Of a stretch of DNA of 64,000 nt, positions 39,775 to 50,297 are shown piece by piece. The translations under genes and the position numbers were made by a program. Below the pieces are notes generated by a model that saw only the letters and a program-made list of their open reading frames with translations, searched no databases and was not told the DNA's origin. The DNA is taken from positions 744,001 through 808,000 of the forward strand of contig JANPZY010000004.1 of the NCBI GenBank assembly GCA_024707325.1. The letters are read 5' to 3'. Source of the DNA: Opitutus sp. GTDB taxonomy: Bacteria; Verrucomicrobiota; Verrucomicrobiia; Opitutales; Opitutaceae. The stretch's first letter is position 1, and each line of letters starts with the position of its first letter.

Positions 39775-39868
39775 GTCATTCTGAGCGCAGCGAAGAATCC
39801 AGGTTGCGCTTTGCCACGGGGCACGGCTGCGGAACTCAAACTGGATTCTTCGCTGCGCTCAGAATGAC
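39775..39868. repeat. Perfect 28-bp inverted repeat (MITE/REP-like hairpin)
   Basis: Arms at 39775-39802 and 39841-39868 are exact reverse complements over 28 bp and enclose 38 bp. The arm core GAGCGCAGCGAAGAATCC belongs to a hairpin type that I have seen scattered in many unrelated bacterial genomes. It lies 10 bp beyond repeat array 4 and may be a small mobile element or a terminator-like structure. Confidence 0.85.
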
Positions 39869-40013
39869 CGGCAGAGAAGCCCGCACTGCTTTCGTCGGCG
39901 TTCCGCTTGTTTCCGCGCTTCCGCCCGTCCGCGTTTCCGCGATGCGTCTCCCTCGCCGCCCCCCTCTTCCGTGCCTCCGCGTTTCCGTGATTCTCTTCTG
40001 AGCCCGCCTCCGC

Positions 40014-40748
40014 TCAGAACAACAAGCGCACGCCCGCAGCAGCGCTGAGCACGAGCGCGAGCAGTTCGAAGAGTTTCTGGTTGATGCGCGTGAGGATCAT
40101 CCGACCCACCGCCGCTCCCGCGATCACGGCGGGCACGAGCACGGCGTTGAGTTTCAAACTCTCGACATTGATCAGCCCGAGCCGCGCCATGAACGGCACT
40201 TTGAATAGATTGAGCAGCAGGAAGAACACGGCTGCGGTGCCGACGAACTCCATCTTCGGCAGCCGCATCGCGAGCAGATAAATCGCCATCAGCGGACCCG
40301 CGGCGTTGGCGACGAGCGTCGTGAAACCCGCGAGCACGCCGATCGTCGGCGCAAACCACGCCGCGTGTTCCGGTTCGTCGTTTTGCGCATGGCGGCGGCG
40401 CACGACATGCAATACCAGCAGTGCGAGCACGATGCCGCCGACAAGCACGCGCGCCTGATGATCGTCGATGCGACCGAGCGCGAAAAATCCGATCAACACG
40501 CCCGCACCCGCCCACGGAAACAGCCGCCACAAATGGCTCCAGTTCGCGTGACGCCGATACGCCGTCACCGCAAACACGTCGCCGCAAATCAAGAGCGGCA
40601 GCACGACGCCGCTCGCCTGTTTCGCGGGAAGAATTTGTGCGAAGATCACGACGAAGAGCATGCCGAGCCCCGCGATGCCGGTTTTGGAGATTCCCACCAG
40701 CAACCCGCCACAGATCGCGAGCGCCCACTGCCAAGGTTCAAGGTTCAT
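40014..40748 (-). CDS. TauE/SafE-family sulfite exporter-like permease
   Basis: The 244-residue protein has about eight membrane helices with the family features GLLVGISKTGIAGLG near the start, ASGVVLPLLICGDVFAV and GFTTLVANAAGPLMAIYLL in the second half. Members move sulfite, sulfoacetate or related anions; the substrate is unknown here. It starts 12 bp after recF, so the two are probably co-transcribed. Confidence 0.9.
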   Translation of the reverse strand: MNLEPWQWALAICGGLLVGISKTGIAGLGMLFVVIFAQILPAKQASGVVLPLLICGDVFAVTAYRRHANWSHLWRLFPWAGAGVLIGFFALGRIDDHQARVLVGGIVLALLVLHVVRRRHAQNDEPEHAAWFAPTIGVLAGFTTLVANAAGPLMAIYLLAMRLPKMEFVGTAAVFFLLLNLFKVPFMARLGLINVESLKLNAVLVPAVIAGAAVGRMILTRINQKLFELLALVLSAAAGVRLLF

Positions 40749-40760
40749 GAGCGGAGGCGT

Positions 40761-41849
40761 TTAGGCTTGGGCGGCGCGCGGCGTGAACACGCCTTGGCGA
40801 ACGTCGAAGATTTGCCACGCGCCGAGATCGGCCTCGGGCAGCATCGTGCCAGTGGAAATCACCTGTGCCTCGGGATCGATGGCGGACCAGAACCGGCGAC
40901 GGCGCACGGGATCGAGTTCGCCCAGAACGTCGTCCGCCAGCAGCACCGGGCGAATGCCACTGCGTTCGTGAAACCACGCGGCCTGCGCCAGTCGCAGTGC
41001 GAGCACGAGCGCGCGTTGCTGGCCTTCGGAGCCGAACTCGCGCGCGGGACGCTCATTCACGGTCAGCGAAAAATCGTCGCGATGCGGACCGTGCAACGTC
41101 GTGCGAAACTGCAGATCGCGCGCGCGTTGTTTTTCCCAGCGCGCGAGCAGCGATTCGGCGGTGGGCTCGGCGTGATCCGGTTCATACACCAAGCCGGCGG
41201 GCTCGCCCGCGTCGGCCACGCGGCCGTAAGTCGCAGCGACCGCACCGGCGAGCGCCTGAAAACTCGCGGTGCGGCGCGTGATGAGTTCGGCCGCCGCGGG
41301 GGCCATCGTGTGCTCGAAGGCGGCGAGTTCGCGCGGATCCGCGGTGCCGCGTTTGAGGAGTGCGTTACGCGCGGCGAGCGCCTTGGCGTAGGCCTGCAGC
41401 GCGAGCAGGTATCCAGAATCCACCGACGCAAGTGTGAGATCCATCCAACGGCGTCGCACGCTCGGCGCACCGCGCACGAGAAGTTGGTCCTGCGAGGAGA
41501 AAACGACGACGGGAAACTTTCCCACGTGATCGGCCAGTCGCGTGATCTTGGTTTGATCCCACCACAACTCGCGACCGTCGCGCCGCAGACGGATGGTCAC
41601 GCGCGTGTCGCCGAGTTGCTCGTGCTCGAACTCCGCCGCGAGCGCAGCCTCGGGCTGGCCGTGCGCGATGAGGAGCTTGGCGTCGCTCGTGCGAAACGAG
41701 CGCAGCGCGCCGAAGAAACCGGCGGCTTCGAGAAAGTTGGTTTTCCCCTGCCCGTTGGCGCCGAGGAGGAACTGCTGGCGTCCCTCGAGTGCCAGCGCGG
41801 CAAAGCTCACATTGCGAAAGTGAGTGAGCGTGAGTTGACGGAGCCGCAT
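40761..41849 (-). CDS. recF: DNA replication and repair protein RecF
   Basis: The 362-residue SMC-like ATPase has Walker [10 protein letters not shown], the signature region [18 protein letters not shown] and Walker [14 protein letters not shown]. RecF helps to load RecA at single-strand gaps. The start [13 protein letters not shown] is the normal family start. It is not next to dnaN here. It is divergent from the cyclophilin gene. Confidence 0.95.
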   Translation of the reverse strand: MRLRQLTLTHFRNVSFAALALEGRQQFLLGANGQGKTNFLEAAGFFGALRSFRTSDAKLLIAHGQPEAALAAEFEHEQLGDTRVTIRLRRDGRELWWDQTKITRLADHVGKFPVVVFSSQDQLLVRGAPSVRRRWMDLTLASVDSGYLLALQAYAKALAARNALLKRGTADPRELAAFEHTMAPAAAELITRRTASFQALAGAVAATYGRVADAGEPAGLVYEPDHAEPTAESLLARWEKQRARDLQFRTTLHGPHRDDFSLTVNERPAREFGSEGQQRALVLALRLAQAAWFHERSGIRPVLLADDVLGELDPVRRRRFWSAIDPEAQVISTGTMLPEADLGAWQIFDVRQGVFTPRAAQA

Positions 41850-41971
41850 TCGGCCAAAGACGAAACACAGGCGTCCCGCGAAAGGGAGGAAAAATTCAGG
41901 CCGACAGGTGCGCGCGGGAGGTGGATTTGTTTCTTGCGCCGCTTCGGTGGCGCGAGTTCCTTGCCCGACTC

Positions 41972-42493
41972 ATGAGCACCAACGCCCCCGCTAACGAGCA
42001 CGCTGTGATCAAGACCGCCTACGGCGACATGACCCTCGCCTTCTGGCCCGATGTCGCGCCCCAAACCGTCGAGAACTTCAAAAAGCTCGCGCGCGAGGGC
42101 TTCTACAACGGCACCGCGTTTCACCGCATCATCAAGGGTTTCATGATCCAGGGCGGCTGCCCCAACACGCGCAAAGGCGAGACGGGCATCCCCGGCACCG
42201 GCGGCCCGGGCTACAAGATCAAGGCCGAGTTCAACGCCAAGCCGCACGTGCGTGGCGTGATCTCGATGGCCCGCTCGGCCCACCCGGATTCGGCCGGCAG
42301 CCAGTTCTTCATCTGCCATGGCGACGCGCGCTTCCTCGACCGCCAATACACGGCGTTCGGCGAACTCGTGAAAGGTGACGACGTCCTCGAGCGCATCGCG
42401 ACCGTCCCGACCCAACACGGTGGCGGCGGCGAAAAGAGCACGCCGATCGACCGCGTGGAAATCACCAGCGTCGAGATCGTCCCGGCGGCCTAA
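41972..42493 (+). CDS. Peptidyl-prolyl cis-trans isomerase, cyclophilin type
   Basis: The 173-residue cyclophilin has the active-site residues in FHRIIKGFMIQGG and MARSAHPDSAGSQFFI, and FLDRQYTAFGELVKG near the end. No signal peptide is seen from the ATG at 41972, so it is cytoplasmic. It speeds proline isomerisation in folding proteins. A strong terminator follows. Confidence 0.94.
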   Translation: MSTNAPANEHAVIKTAYGDMTLAFWPDVAPQTVENFKKLAREGFYNGTAFHRIIKGFMIQGGCPNTRKGETGIPGTGGPGYKIKAEFNAKPHVRGVISMARSAHPDSAGSQFFICHGDARFLDRQYTAFGELVKGDDVLERIATVPTQHGGGGEKSTPIDRVEITSVEIVPAA

Positions 42494-42517
42494 ACGTCGT
42501 CCGTTATTGTTTTCATC

Positions 42518-42550
42518 GAAGCGCGGTGTTTTTGCACCGCGCTTCTTTTT
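42518..42550 (+). terminator. Terminator between cyclophilin and tpsB
   Basis: A stem with arms GAAGCGCGGTG and CACCGCGCTTC and a short T-rich loop is followed by TTTTT. It ends the cyclophilin transcript, and the symmetry allows weak action on the opposite strand for tpsB. Confidence 0.88.
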
Positions 42551-42556
42551 GCCCGC

Positions 42557-43507
42557 CTAGAAGGAAACGTTCGCGCTCACGTGGCCGTGGCCGGAATAGT
42601 TTCCGCGCGAAGAATCGATCGCCTTTAACTGCCAGCCGTAAGCGGCGCGCAGCGAGAAGTGACGGCCGAAATAGTAGTTCACGCCGAGGCCCGCGCTCGC
42701 GAGATCGGTGCCATCGTGGTCGTTGTGTAAACGTAGCGACGCGCCGTCGAGAAACGCGAAGACATCCGCGCGATCGCGGCCTTTGAAAACCGCGAAGCCC
42801 GGCGCGTGCACCTCAGCGGTAGCCACGATGCCCCAGTCGCCGAACGCGCTGTTTTCGCGATAGCCGCGAACGGCGGATGAGCCGCCGCCGTTGAGCTGTT
42901 CGCTGCCAAGCAGCGCATCGGTGGAAAACTGCGCGTCGCCGGACACTACGAGCATCCATTGCCCCGCGAGCGCGCGCTCGTGGCGGAGGCCGACGCGACC
43001 GTAGGCGTAGGTCGCGTCCGCGCCCAGACGCGAGCCGTCGAAGGCGGTGTCGTCGTTGTAGTCGGTGAGTCCGCCGGGGCTGGCGACCGCTTCCGCGCGC
43101 AGACTGTTTTGCCCACCGAGCGCGGGGAACGTGAGCTGGTAACTCACGCCCACCTGCGCGATGTGCGTGACGTTGTCGGTGATCGGAATCGTCGCGAACT
43201 CGAGGGTATTGTCGGAGTATTTGAAATCAGCCGTGAAACTCAGGCTCTGCGTCCAACCCGCGCGCGGCGCCGCGAGCGGAATCTCGTAGCGCGCGCCAAT
43301 TTGCCACGACGTGCCGCCCTGCGTAAACGGCAGCGGTATCACCGACTCGATGTCGGAATACGCGGCCTGCAGCGTGAACACGTGGCGCCACGGCAAAAAC
43401 GCCGTGTAGCTGCCGCTGTGGCTGCGCATGTGCTCGAAGTTGGGATCGCCCCCGAGACGATAACTCAGGAGATCACCGCGACCAAAGGCGTTGCCCCGTC
43501 GCGCCAA
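42557..43507 (-). CDS. TpsB/ShlB-type outer-membrane barrel without POTRA domains
   Basis: The 316 residues match only the C-terminal beta-barrel of two-partner-secretion translocators: HSGSYTAFLPWRHVFTL, the VRGYRENSAFGDWG motif (VRGY) and a terminal strand ending VSANVSF. The usual signal peptide and two POTRA domains (about 200-250 residues) are absent. The frame starts inside the 3' end of the adhesin gene and overlaps it in another frame. Either the N-terminus was deleted, or a one-base error at CCCC 43494-43497 hides a fusion to the adhesin. As written it could not recognise a TpsA substrate in the usual way. Confidence 0.8.
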   Translation of the reverse strand: MARRGNAFGRGDLLSYRLGGDPNFEHMRSHSGSYTAFLPWRHVFTLQAAYSDIESVIPLPFTQGGTSWQIGARYEIPLAAPRAGWTQSLSFTADFKYSDNTLEFATIPITDNVTHIAQVGVSYQLTFPALGGQNSLRAEAVASPGGLTDYNDDTAFDGSRLGADATYAYGRVGLRHERALAGQWMLVVSGDAQFSTDALLGSEQLNGGGSSAVRGYRENSAFGDWGIVATAEVHAPGFAVFKGRDRADVFAFLDGASLRLHNDHDGTDLASAGLGVNYYFGRHFSLRAAYGWQLKAIDSSRGNYSGHGHVSANVSF

Positions 43508-46500
43508 TATAGGCGCCCAACGCCTCCTGCGTGGCGCTCTCGACGATGTTTTTGAAGTCGCCGGGTCCGACGAAGATGTTCGCCAAACCGTTCATCTCCG
43601 CCCTGCGCGCATTTTTCCTCGAGCATCGCGGCATATTTTTTCTGCGCGATGAGCACGGTCTCGGAGCGACGCTGCTCTGTGAGGTCGGCGAGGCGGCCGA
43701 GCAGCTGGCGGTCGAGCATCGTCATTTCCTCGACGTTCTTGTCGCGGGTGAACTCGATAAGCGACGGCAGCATCAGGCTGAACACGTCGAGTGCCGCGGC
43801 GTTGCCGGCCGAGACAAGCGCCTGGATCGAGGCCGGCGAGAGTGAGCCGTCCATCCAGCCGTCCAACAGCTCGCGCGCCTCCGGGCTCATCTGCTCGTAG
43901 CGGCTGTCGGCCTGCCCTTTGCCCGAAAGAAGCTTCTCGTAAGCCGACACCATTGACGACCGCAGCTCGTCGGCCCGGTCGAAATAGCTGCCGAAATAGA
44001 TCGCGTATTGCTCGTGCGTGAGCGGCTTCGTGTAGAAATCGACGTCGGGATTCACCGCGATCGTGAGCTCCTTTTCCTTTTCCACCGTCACCTCTTCATC
44101 CTGCGTGATGTTGACGTTGAAGTTGCCGGGTTCCCCTTGGTTCAGCTTCTCCGGATCGAGGAGCAGCGAGATATCGTTCACGGCAAACTGAGGGGTGATG
44201 AGGAGCGTGCCCGGCGCCACCGTCGTCTCGTAGTTGGGAGAGTCGACGGTCGCATTGATCACATACGAGCCCGGGGACGAGTTGTGCGTGGCGTCGGTCC
44301 AGAACGTCGTGCCGATGGACTCGAGCGTGTCGTTGTTCCGCAAACCGATCACCAGCTTGGTTTCGAACGTCGGATTCGGCTGCATATCCGTTCGCGTCGC
44401 ATCCTTCATCCAGATGGTAAGCGGCGCGGGCAGGATCACGATTTCGCCGCCGCTCAACGACTCGATGTAGTAGTTCTGATTGAGCAGCGTCGTCGCGAAG
44501 GTGTAGACGCCGACGTTCGTAAGTTCCGTCGTCGGATTCAAAACACTGAGCACCGACTCCGCCGTGTGATCGAACGCCAGACCCGAAGCCCTGAGTTCGT
44601 AACCCGTCTGGGTCGTGTCACCATAGGTGCGAGTGACGGAGTTCAGCGCGACCTGGATCGGTGCGGGATCGATGCGGAACTCCGCGGTAGGCGCGACGAA
44701 GGTGTAGTTCGGATTGTTGCTGGTGACCGTATAGGTGTAGCGGCCTACATCGGCAGTCGCGGCGGGCACACCGGAAAATTGCAGGCCGAGGCTCTGCACG
44801 GTGTCGGCGTTTTTCAGGCCATCGAGCGCCGGCATCAGCAACGTCGGATCGGCGCGACCGTAGAGACGCGACACATCGATCAACGCATCAAACGTCAACA
44901 GCGCGGGCGTGATCGTGAGCGTGCCGAATTTGGCCGTGATCGCGTAGTTCGGATTCGTAACGGTGCTGAACGTAACACCCCAGTTGCCCACGCCCGATTG
45001 CTTCGTCGCCTGCGTGGTGAGCCCGATGTCGCCGAACAGCGCCGGCGTGTCGAACGACGCGAGGCCGTCGAATGTCGCGGTGAGCGTCGGATTCGCGTCC
45101 CCGTAAACACGCGTGAAGCTGTTGGCAGTGATCGTCAGCGGACGAGGGGTGATCGTGAGCGAACCGGTGACCTGCGCCGGCACGGTGTAATTGGCCGACG
45201 TGGTCCACGCGGAGCCGATGATGCCATAGGAGCCGACGCCAGACTGCGCGGTCGCGAGCGAGCCGATGTTGTCCACGTGCACGAGGCTCGCGCTGTCGCC
45301 GTTCTTCAAACCGCTCACCGTGAAACCGAACACCGGATCCGCATCGCCGTAGTGACGCGTGGTGTTGGTAAACGTGATCGTGAGTGGCGCGGGCAGCACG
45401 CTGAGCGTGCCGTTCGAGTAAGTGATGGTGTAGTTGGCCGCGGACGCGCCGGACGCGGTGATCGTGTAATTGCCGACGCCGGAGGTCTTCGTCGCGGTCG
45501 AGGTGAGTTTCAGGCCACTGACGACGTCGGACGTGTCGCCGTTGACGAGACCGTTGAAGTTAACGGTGAAATTGTTCGCGTCGCCGTAGTATCGCGACTG
45601 GCCCGGCACCGAAATCGTCAGCGGCGCGCGTTCGATCGTGAGCGTGCCGTTCGCGTAGGAGATGTCGTAACCCGGAGCGGTCGCGCCGAAAGGCGTGATC
45701 GCGTAGGTGCCCACACCGGAGCTCTGCGTCGCGGTCGTGCTGAATTTGAGCCCCGTAACGATCGACGCGTTTTCTCCGCCGACAAAACCGCTGTAGCTCG
45801 CGGTAAAGGTCGGATTGGCCGCACCGTAGAGGCGCGAGAAGTCGTTGGCCGTGATCAGCAATGGCACCGTGTTGACCACGTTGAGACTGCCGGGGACGAA
45901 GGTGATGGCGTAGTTCGCCGACGTGAGACCCGACGGCGTGATCGCATAAGCCCCCGCCGGCGAGGCGGTGGTCGCGGAGGTGGCAAAATTTAGCGTGCCG
46001 GACAGCGCCGACTCGTTCTGGCCGAGCACGAAGCCGCTGTAGCTCGCCGTGAAGGTCGGGTTGGCGAGATTGACGCGGCGCGTGAAATTATCCGCCGTGA
46101 TCGTAAGCGGCGCCTTCTGAATCGTGAGCGTGCCGGGCACGAACTCGAAATCGTAGTTCGACGAAGCGAGGGTGCCGATCGCGATGTTGATCGCATAGGT
46201 GCCGACACCCGAGCTCTGCGTGGCCGTGGTCGAGAGCGCGGGCTTACCGGTGACATCATCGAGCACGCCTTGGATCAGACCCGTGCGCGTGTAGGTGAAA
46301 GTGGGATTCGCCGATCCGTAGGCGCGCGAGAAATCGTTGGCCATGTAGGTGAGAATCGGCGAACCCGACGCCGCGGTGTAGAAGAACCTCGAAATCTCGT
46401 CGTCGAAATAATCGTTCTCATCGTAGGCGTGATTGAACATCTCGGTGCCCGTCAGCCCGCCGCGCAGGGTCGCGCTGGTGGTGTTCGAATAAATCAGAAA

Positions 46501-48482
46501 GCGCGCATTGGTGCCGAAAACATCGGCGCCAGCTTCGTTGACGAACGAGTCGCCGGTCGAAGCCAGGATGACCGTGCCAGGCGTGGTGAAACTGGCGCTG
46601 CTGCCGCTTTTCAGCGTGAGCGTCCCCGGGGTGACGAACTCGAAATAGGTGCCTTCCTGGTTCGCCGCTTTGAAGGTCACATCCAGATCACCCTGATGGT
46701 CGATCACGCGCGCACTGAATCCGTGCGTTCCCGTGGTGCGAAAAGCACCGATGGCGTTGTTCGAGCCCATGGTCGTCACACCCGATGAGCCGTGCGTGAG
46801 ATCCAGCTCGAGCGTGCCGACATTGAGGTTGCCGTAGGTGAAGAAATAGCCGGCCTCCGGGCTGATCGTGTGGGGATGCTGCGGAGCCGAATCGCCGTTA
46901 GCACCGTAGAGCAGCGTGCCGACGGTGATCGTGGCGTTCTCGTCCAGCGTGCCTTCGCCTCGAATCCAGGGATAGCCGGACTCAGGCGGCGGCTCTGCGT
47001 CGCGCCCCACGTAGAGCGCGAGCGTGCTGTCCGCCCCGCCGGTGATGTCCGCATTGATATTGATATTGTTGCCCGAGCGAACCGTCAGCGCGTTGTTCGT
47101 CGTCCACGTGACCGGCGCATCGAACGTGATGTCGCCCGTCGAGGTGGATGTGTCGAGGACCACGTTCGAAACGGCGAGCTGGTTCTGCAGCGTGGTCACG
47201 TTGAGCACCGCCGGCTCAGTCGAGGCGCCGAACACATAGGGATCTGAGCCACTCGTGCTCGTGCCGCTGTTCGAGGCGGTGCTGACCACCAGCGCGTCGG
47301 GATCGAGCAGCAGCGTGCCGCCTTTGCCCAGCTGCACCGCAGAGCGCGGATTGAAATCGAGAAAACGTTTGCCTGACACTTCGGCAAACCCGCCGCCGGC
47401 GCCTGTCGCTTTGAGCGTGCCGAGAAACCGCGTGGCGTCGTCCGACCACACGATCACGCGACCGGCCGCGCTCGTCTTGTTCGCCGCGCTGGCGTCGAGC
47501 TTGCCGGTTTTCGTGACGACCGTGCGATCGGCGTTGGCGATCGCGTCGTTCTGTCCGCGAAAATCTCCTCCCACCAGAATCTCGCCGCCGGAACCGTCTT
47601 TGTTCTGCGCCGAAATTTCTCCACTCACACCGACGGTGCCGCCGTCGGCCGTCAGCAAGACGCGTCCATTTTTCACCTTCACGCCCGTCGCGCGCACGAC
47701 GCCGCTCTGGTTGACCGCGAGTTCGTAAATGCTGCCGCCGGCCGCCTCGAGCTGGGCTTGGGCCGCGGCGATCACACCGGAGTTTTCCACGCCGGACTTT
47801 TCCTTGGAGGAGGAGAGATTCGTTTTGATCACGAACTCGCCGGTCTCGGGCGAGGCGAGCAGCACTTCCGTGCCCGCCCCCAGCCCCGCCGTGCCTTTGG
47901 CGGCGTTGATCGCGCCGTCATTTTTAACTGCGTGCGCAAAGAGGAAGACATTGCCCTCGCGCGCGGTGATGGTGCCGAGATTCACGACCGCGGCATCGCT
48001 CTTGCCCTTCAGCGTGAGCGCACCGCCGCGCAAGAAGGCGTCGTCGCTCACATCAAGCGTGGAGGCCAGAAACGCCGCCGTGTCGATGACCGCCCCCTCG
48101 CCCACCAAAATGCCGCGCGAGTTGATCAGAAAGAGTTTTCCATCCGCTTTCAGCGAACCGAGCAGCTTCGAGGGATCGTTGCCGACCACGCGCGCCAGCA
48201 TCGCCGCAGTGGTTCCGTTTTGAGCGATCTTTACGGTGTTGCCCGTGCCGATGTTGAAGCTCTGCCAGTTCACGATCGCATTCTGCGACGTCTGGCGGAT
48301 GTTCATCGCGCCGCCCGACTGCGTGATGTCACGTTGCCCTGCACGACTTGGGCGCCGCTGGGGAGGTTTGCGTAGGCGTGCGGCGGGGTCACCGCCAACT
48401 GAACAAGGCAGAGGAGCGACAATACCTGCGCCAGCCGCGACGTCGTCGGGCGAGCGCTTCCGGAAGCTGGACGGGAGCGCAT
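43473..48482 (-). pseudogene. TpsA-type adhesin with MBG repeats, two frame breaks
   Basis: After a long signal peptide (MRSRPASG to HAYA) comes the haemagglutination TPS domain (IRQTSQNAIVNWQSFNIG, LINSRGILVGEGAVIDT). Nine MBG repeats of about 75 residues follow (variants of YGDANPTF), then an alpha-helical C-terminus (EKLLSGKGQADSRYEQMSPE). The TPS domain directs secretion through TpsB, and the MBG repeats form an extended surface stalk. Frame breaks lie near 48330 (one base missing) and at the T5 run 43612-43616 (one base extra); corrected, the protein ends GAYIGATGQRLWSR at 43473. It is probably a surface adhesin. Confidence 0.85.
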
Positions 48483-48716
48483 GTGAAGCGCACGCGCACA
48501 CAATATGATTCTGCAATCAGGAAGCGAAATGTCTAAAAACCTGCTACTCACAGCAAAGTCGCCCTCTTTCCCAACACCTTGTCACTCAAATAGCTAACAA
48601 TAGCTGAGTATTCCGCCATCCCCCTTGCCAGAAACACCGTATCCAACTGTTCAATACAACGTCCCGCCTGACCGACGCTCCGCTAGCACGGCAGCCCTCC
48701 GTTTCGGGCGCCGAAA

Positions 48717-50264
48717 TCACAACCCGGCGGCGCGTTTCTCAATGCGTTCGCGAAGGGTCTGACACGGACCGCTGAACTCCGCCCCCTTGGGATGACGCTC
48801 AATGGCATCGAGTAACTTGGAGGCCGTGGGAAGGTCATCAACCCGCAGGCGCAGCATCGCCAGCGCGAGCAGAGTGCGCAGCGGACTCGCCACGGACGCG
48901 ACGTTCTCCTGCACGGTGTTCACGTTGGCCAGCACGGGGTTCACCGCGCTCGCCTCCACCCATGCGAGCAGCTCGTAGGCAAACGCCTGCCGCGGGGCGA
49001 CCGCCAGGGATTCCAGCGCGAGCGCGCGCAGCTCCTCCGCGGTTTCGTCCGGCATACGGAAATAATAGTCGAAGCGCTCAAACCAGCGGTGCCACTCGAT
49101 CTGCATCAGCTCGTAGTAGATGGCCGGATTTTTCGAGCCGGCCGTGAGCGCCTGACGCCACCGCTCCCTGGCGCGCTCGAGGTCGCCTTGATAATAGTAA
49201 TCGGTGCCGAGGGCCTCGAGCGAACGAGGATCCGCCGGCTCACGCTCCGCCGCATGGAGCAATTGCAAACGTGCTTTCGGCGCACGGTTCACCCGCAGGT
49301 CGAGTTCCGCGAGACGGTCACGGATCTCGTCGCGACTCATCGGACGCCGCTCATAGGAACTCGCCGGCGGAATATCGGGATGCTTGAACGCCGTCCACCG
49401 ATAGCGGCCCGAGCGGAAATACCGGTCCAGATCGTCGAGCATCTGCTCATAGGTCTTGCCCATCGCCTGCTCGAAAAGCTGGCGCCGCACCTCGGCGTTT
49501 CCTTTGTCACCTTCGTTGCGCACGTAGGTGAAGAAACGTTCGCGCGCCTTCTGCTGATCCGGCGTCAGTTTCAGGTCGCCGAAATACCAATAGTGCAGCA
49601 CCGCCCACGATTGCGCGTAGAACATGCCGACGCGATTCCTCTCGTTGTAACTGCCGGAACCGTGATCGGCCGCGAACAACACCGGCAACGGAATCGGCCG
49701 CGAGCGGCTGAGCAGTTGCACGTGTTCCGGGATCGGCCGGCCCACGACGAGCCCTCGCGCCTCCTCAGCAAACGTCGAAAAAACTTCCGCGATGCCTTCG
49801 CGATACCACAGCGCCGGATCCTCTCCGGTCAGCGACGTCACGTGGTGGATGAACTCGTGATAGATGAGTCGGCGCGAATATTCCTCATCCCACGCTGGCG
49901 AAAGCGCGACCACCGAGCGATCCGCATTCGCGAAGTGATACCCCGCCGTGCGCTCCTCCGAACGCATCGACTCCTGCACATACGGCAGAAACGTTTTCGG
50001 CGAAGAGAAGTAGTAGATCGAAATCGGTGTGAATCGCCGCTGCTGCGATGAGATCGCCTGCGCGAACAACGCCTGCAATTGTTCGAGTTGAAACAGAAGC
50101 GCGCGCGACTCCTTGTCTCCGACGCGACTGAACAACTCGCAGTTCGGCGATCGATAATAGTGCCACTTGTCATCGACGCCCGGAAAGGGCTCGGGCGCAC
50201 TCGCCGCACGGGCAGCGAGCACGACAACCGCAAGAACAACCACGCACGAGCGGAGGAAGAGCAT
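48717..50264 (-). CDS. Secreted putative metallopeptidase with TPR-like C-terminus
   Basis: The 515-residue protein has a signal peptide (MLFLRSCVVVLAVVVLAARA) and then a DUF1570-like region with the zinc motif HEFIHH and the downstream Glu in WYREGIAEVFSTF, as in gluzincins. TPR-like helices follow (about 330-510; SLEALGTDYYYQGDLERARE split at YYQ). It is probably periplasmic or outer-surface; the substrate is unknown. It is transcribed toward the adhesin gene across a 165-bp AT-richer gap. Confidence 0.8.
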   Translation of the reverse strand: MLFLRSCVVVLAVVVLAARAASAPEPFPGVDDKWHYYRSPNCELFSRVGDKESRALLFQLEQLQALFAQAISSQQRRFTPISIYYFSSPKTFLPYVQESMRSEERTAGYHFANADRSVVALSPAWDEEYSRRLIYHEFIHHVTSLTGEDPALWYREGIAEVFSTFAEEARGLVVGRPIPEHVQLLSRSRPIPLPVLFAADHGSGSYNERNRVGMFYAQSWAVLHYWYFGDLKLTPDQQKARERFFTYVRNEGDKGNAEVRRQLFEQAMGKTYEQMLDDLDRYFRSGRYRWTAFKHPDIPPASSYERRPMSRDEIRDRLAELDLRVNRAPKARLQLLHAAEREPADPRSLEALGTDYYYQGDLERARERWRQALTAGSKNPAIYYELMQIEWHRWFERFDYYFRMPDETAEELRALALESLAVAPRQAFAYELLAWVEASAVNPVLANVNTVQENVASVASPLRTLLALAMLRLRVDDLPTASKLLDAIERHPKGAEFSGPCQTLRERIEKRAAGL

Positions 50265-50297
50265 AAGGGTTTGGGGTGAACCGATCTGCCCTCCTGC

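Noticed and set aside
39869-40013. Gene between the 28-bp hairpin and the TauE gene
   Set aside because: Open frames there have no start with a ribosome binding site and only low-complexity, Arg/Pro-rich products.
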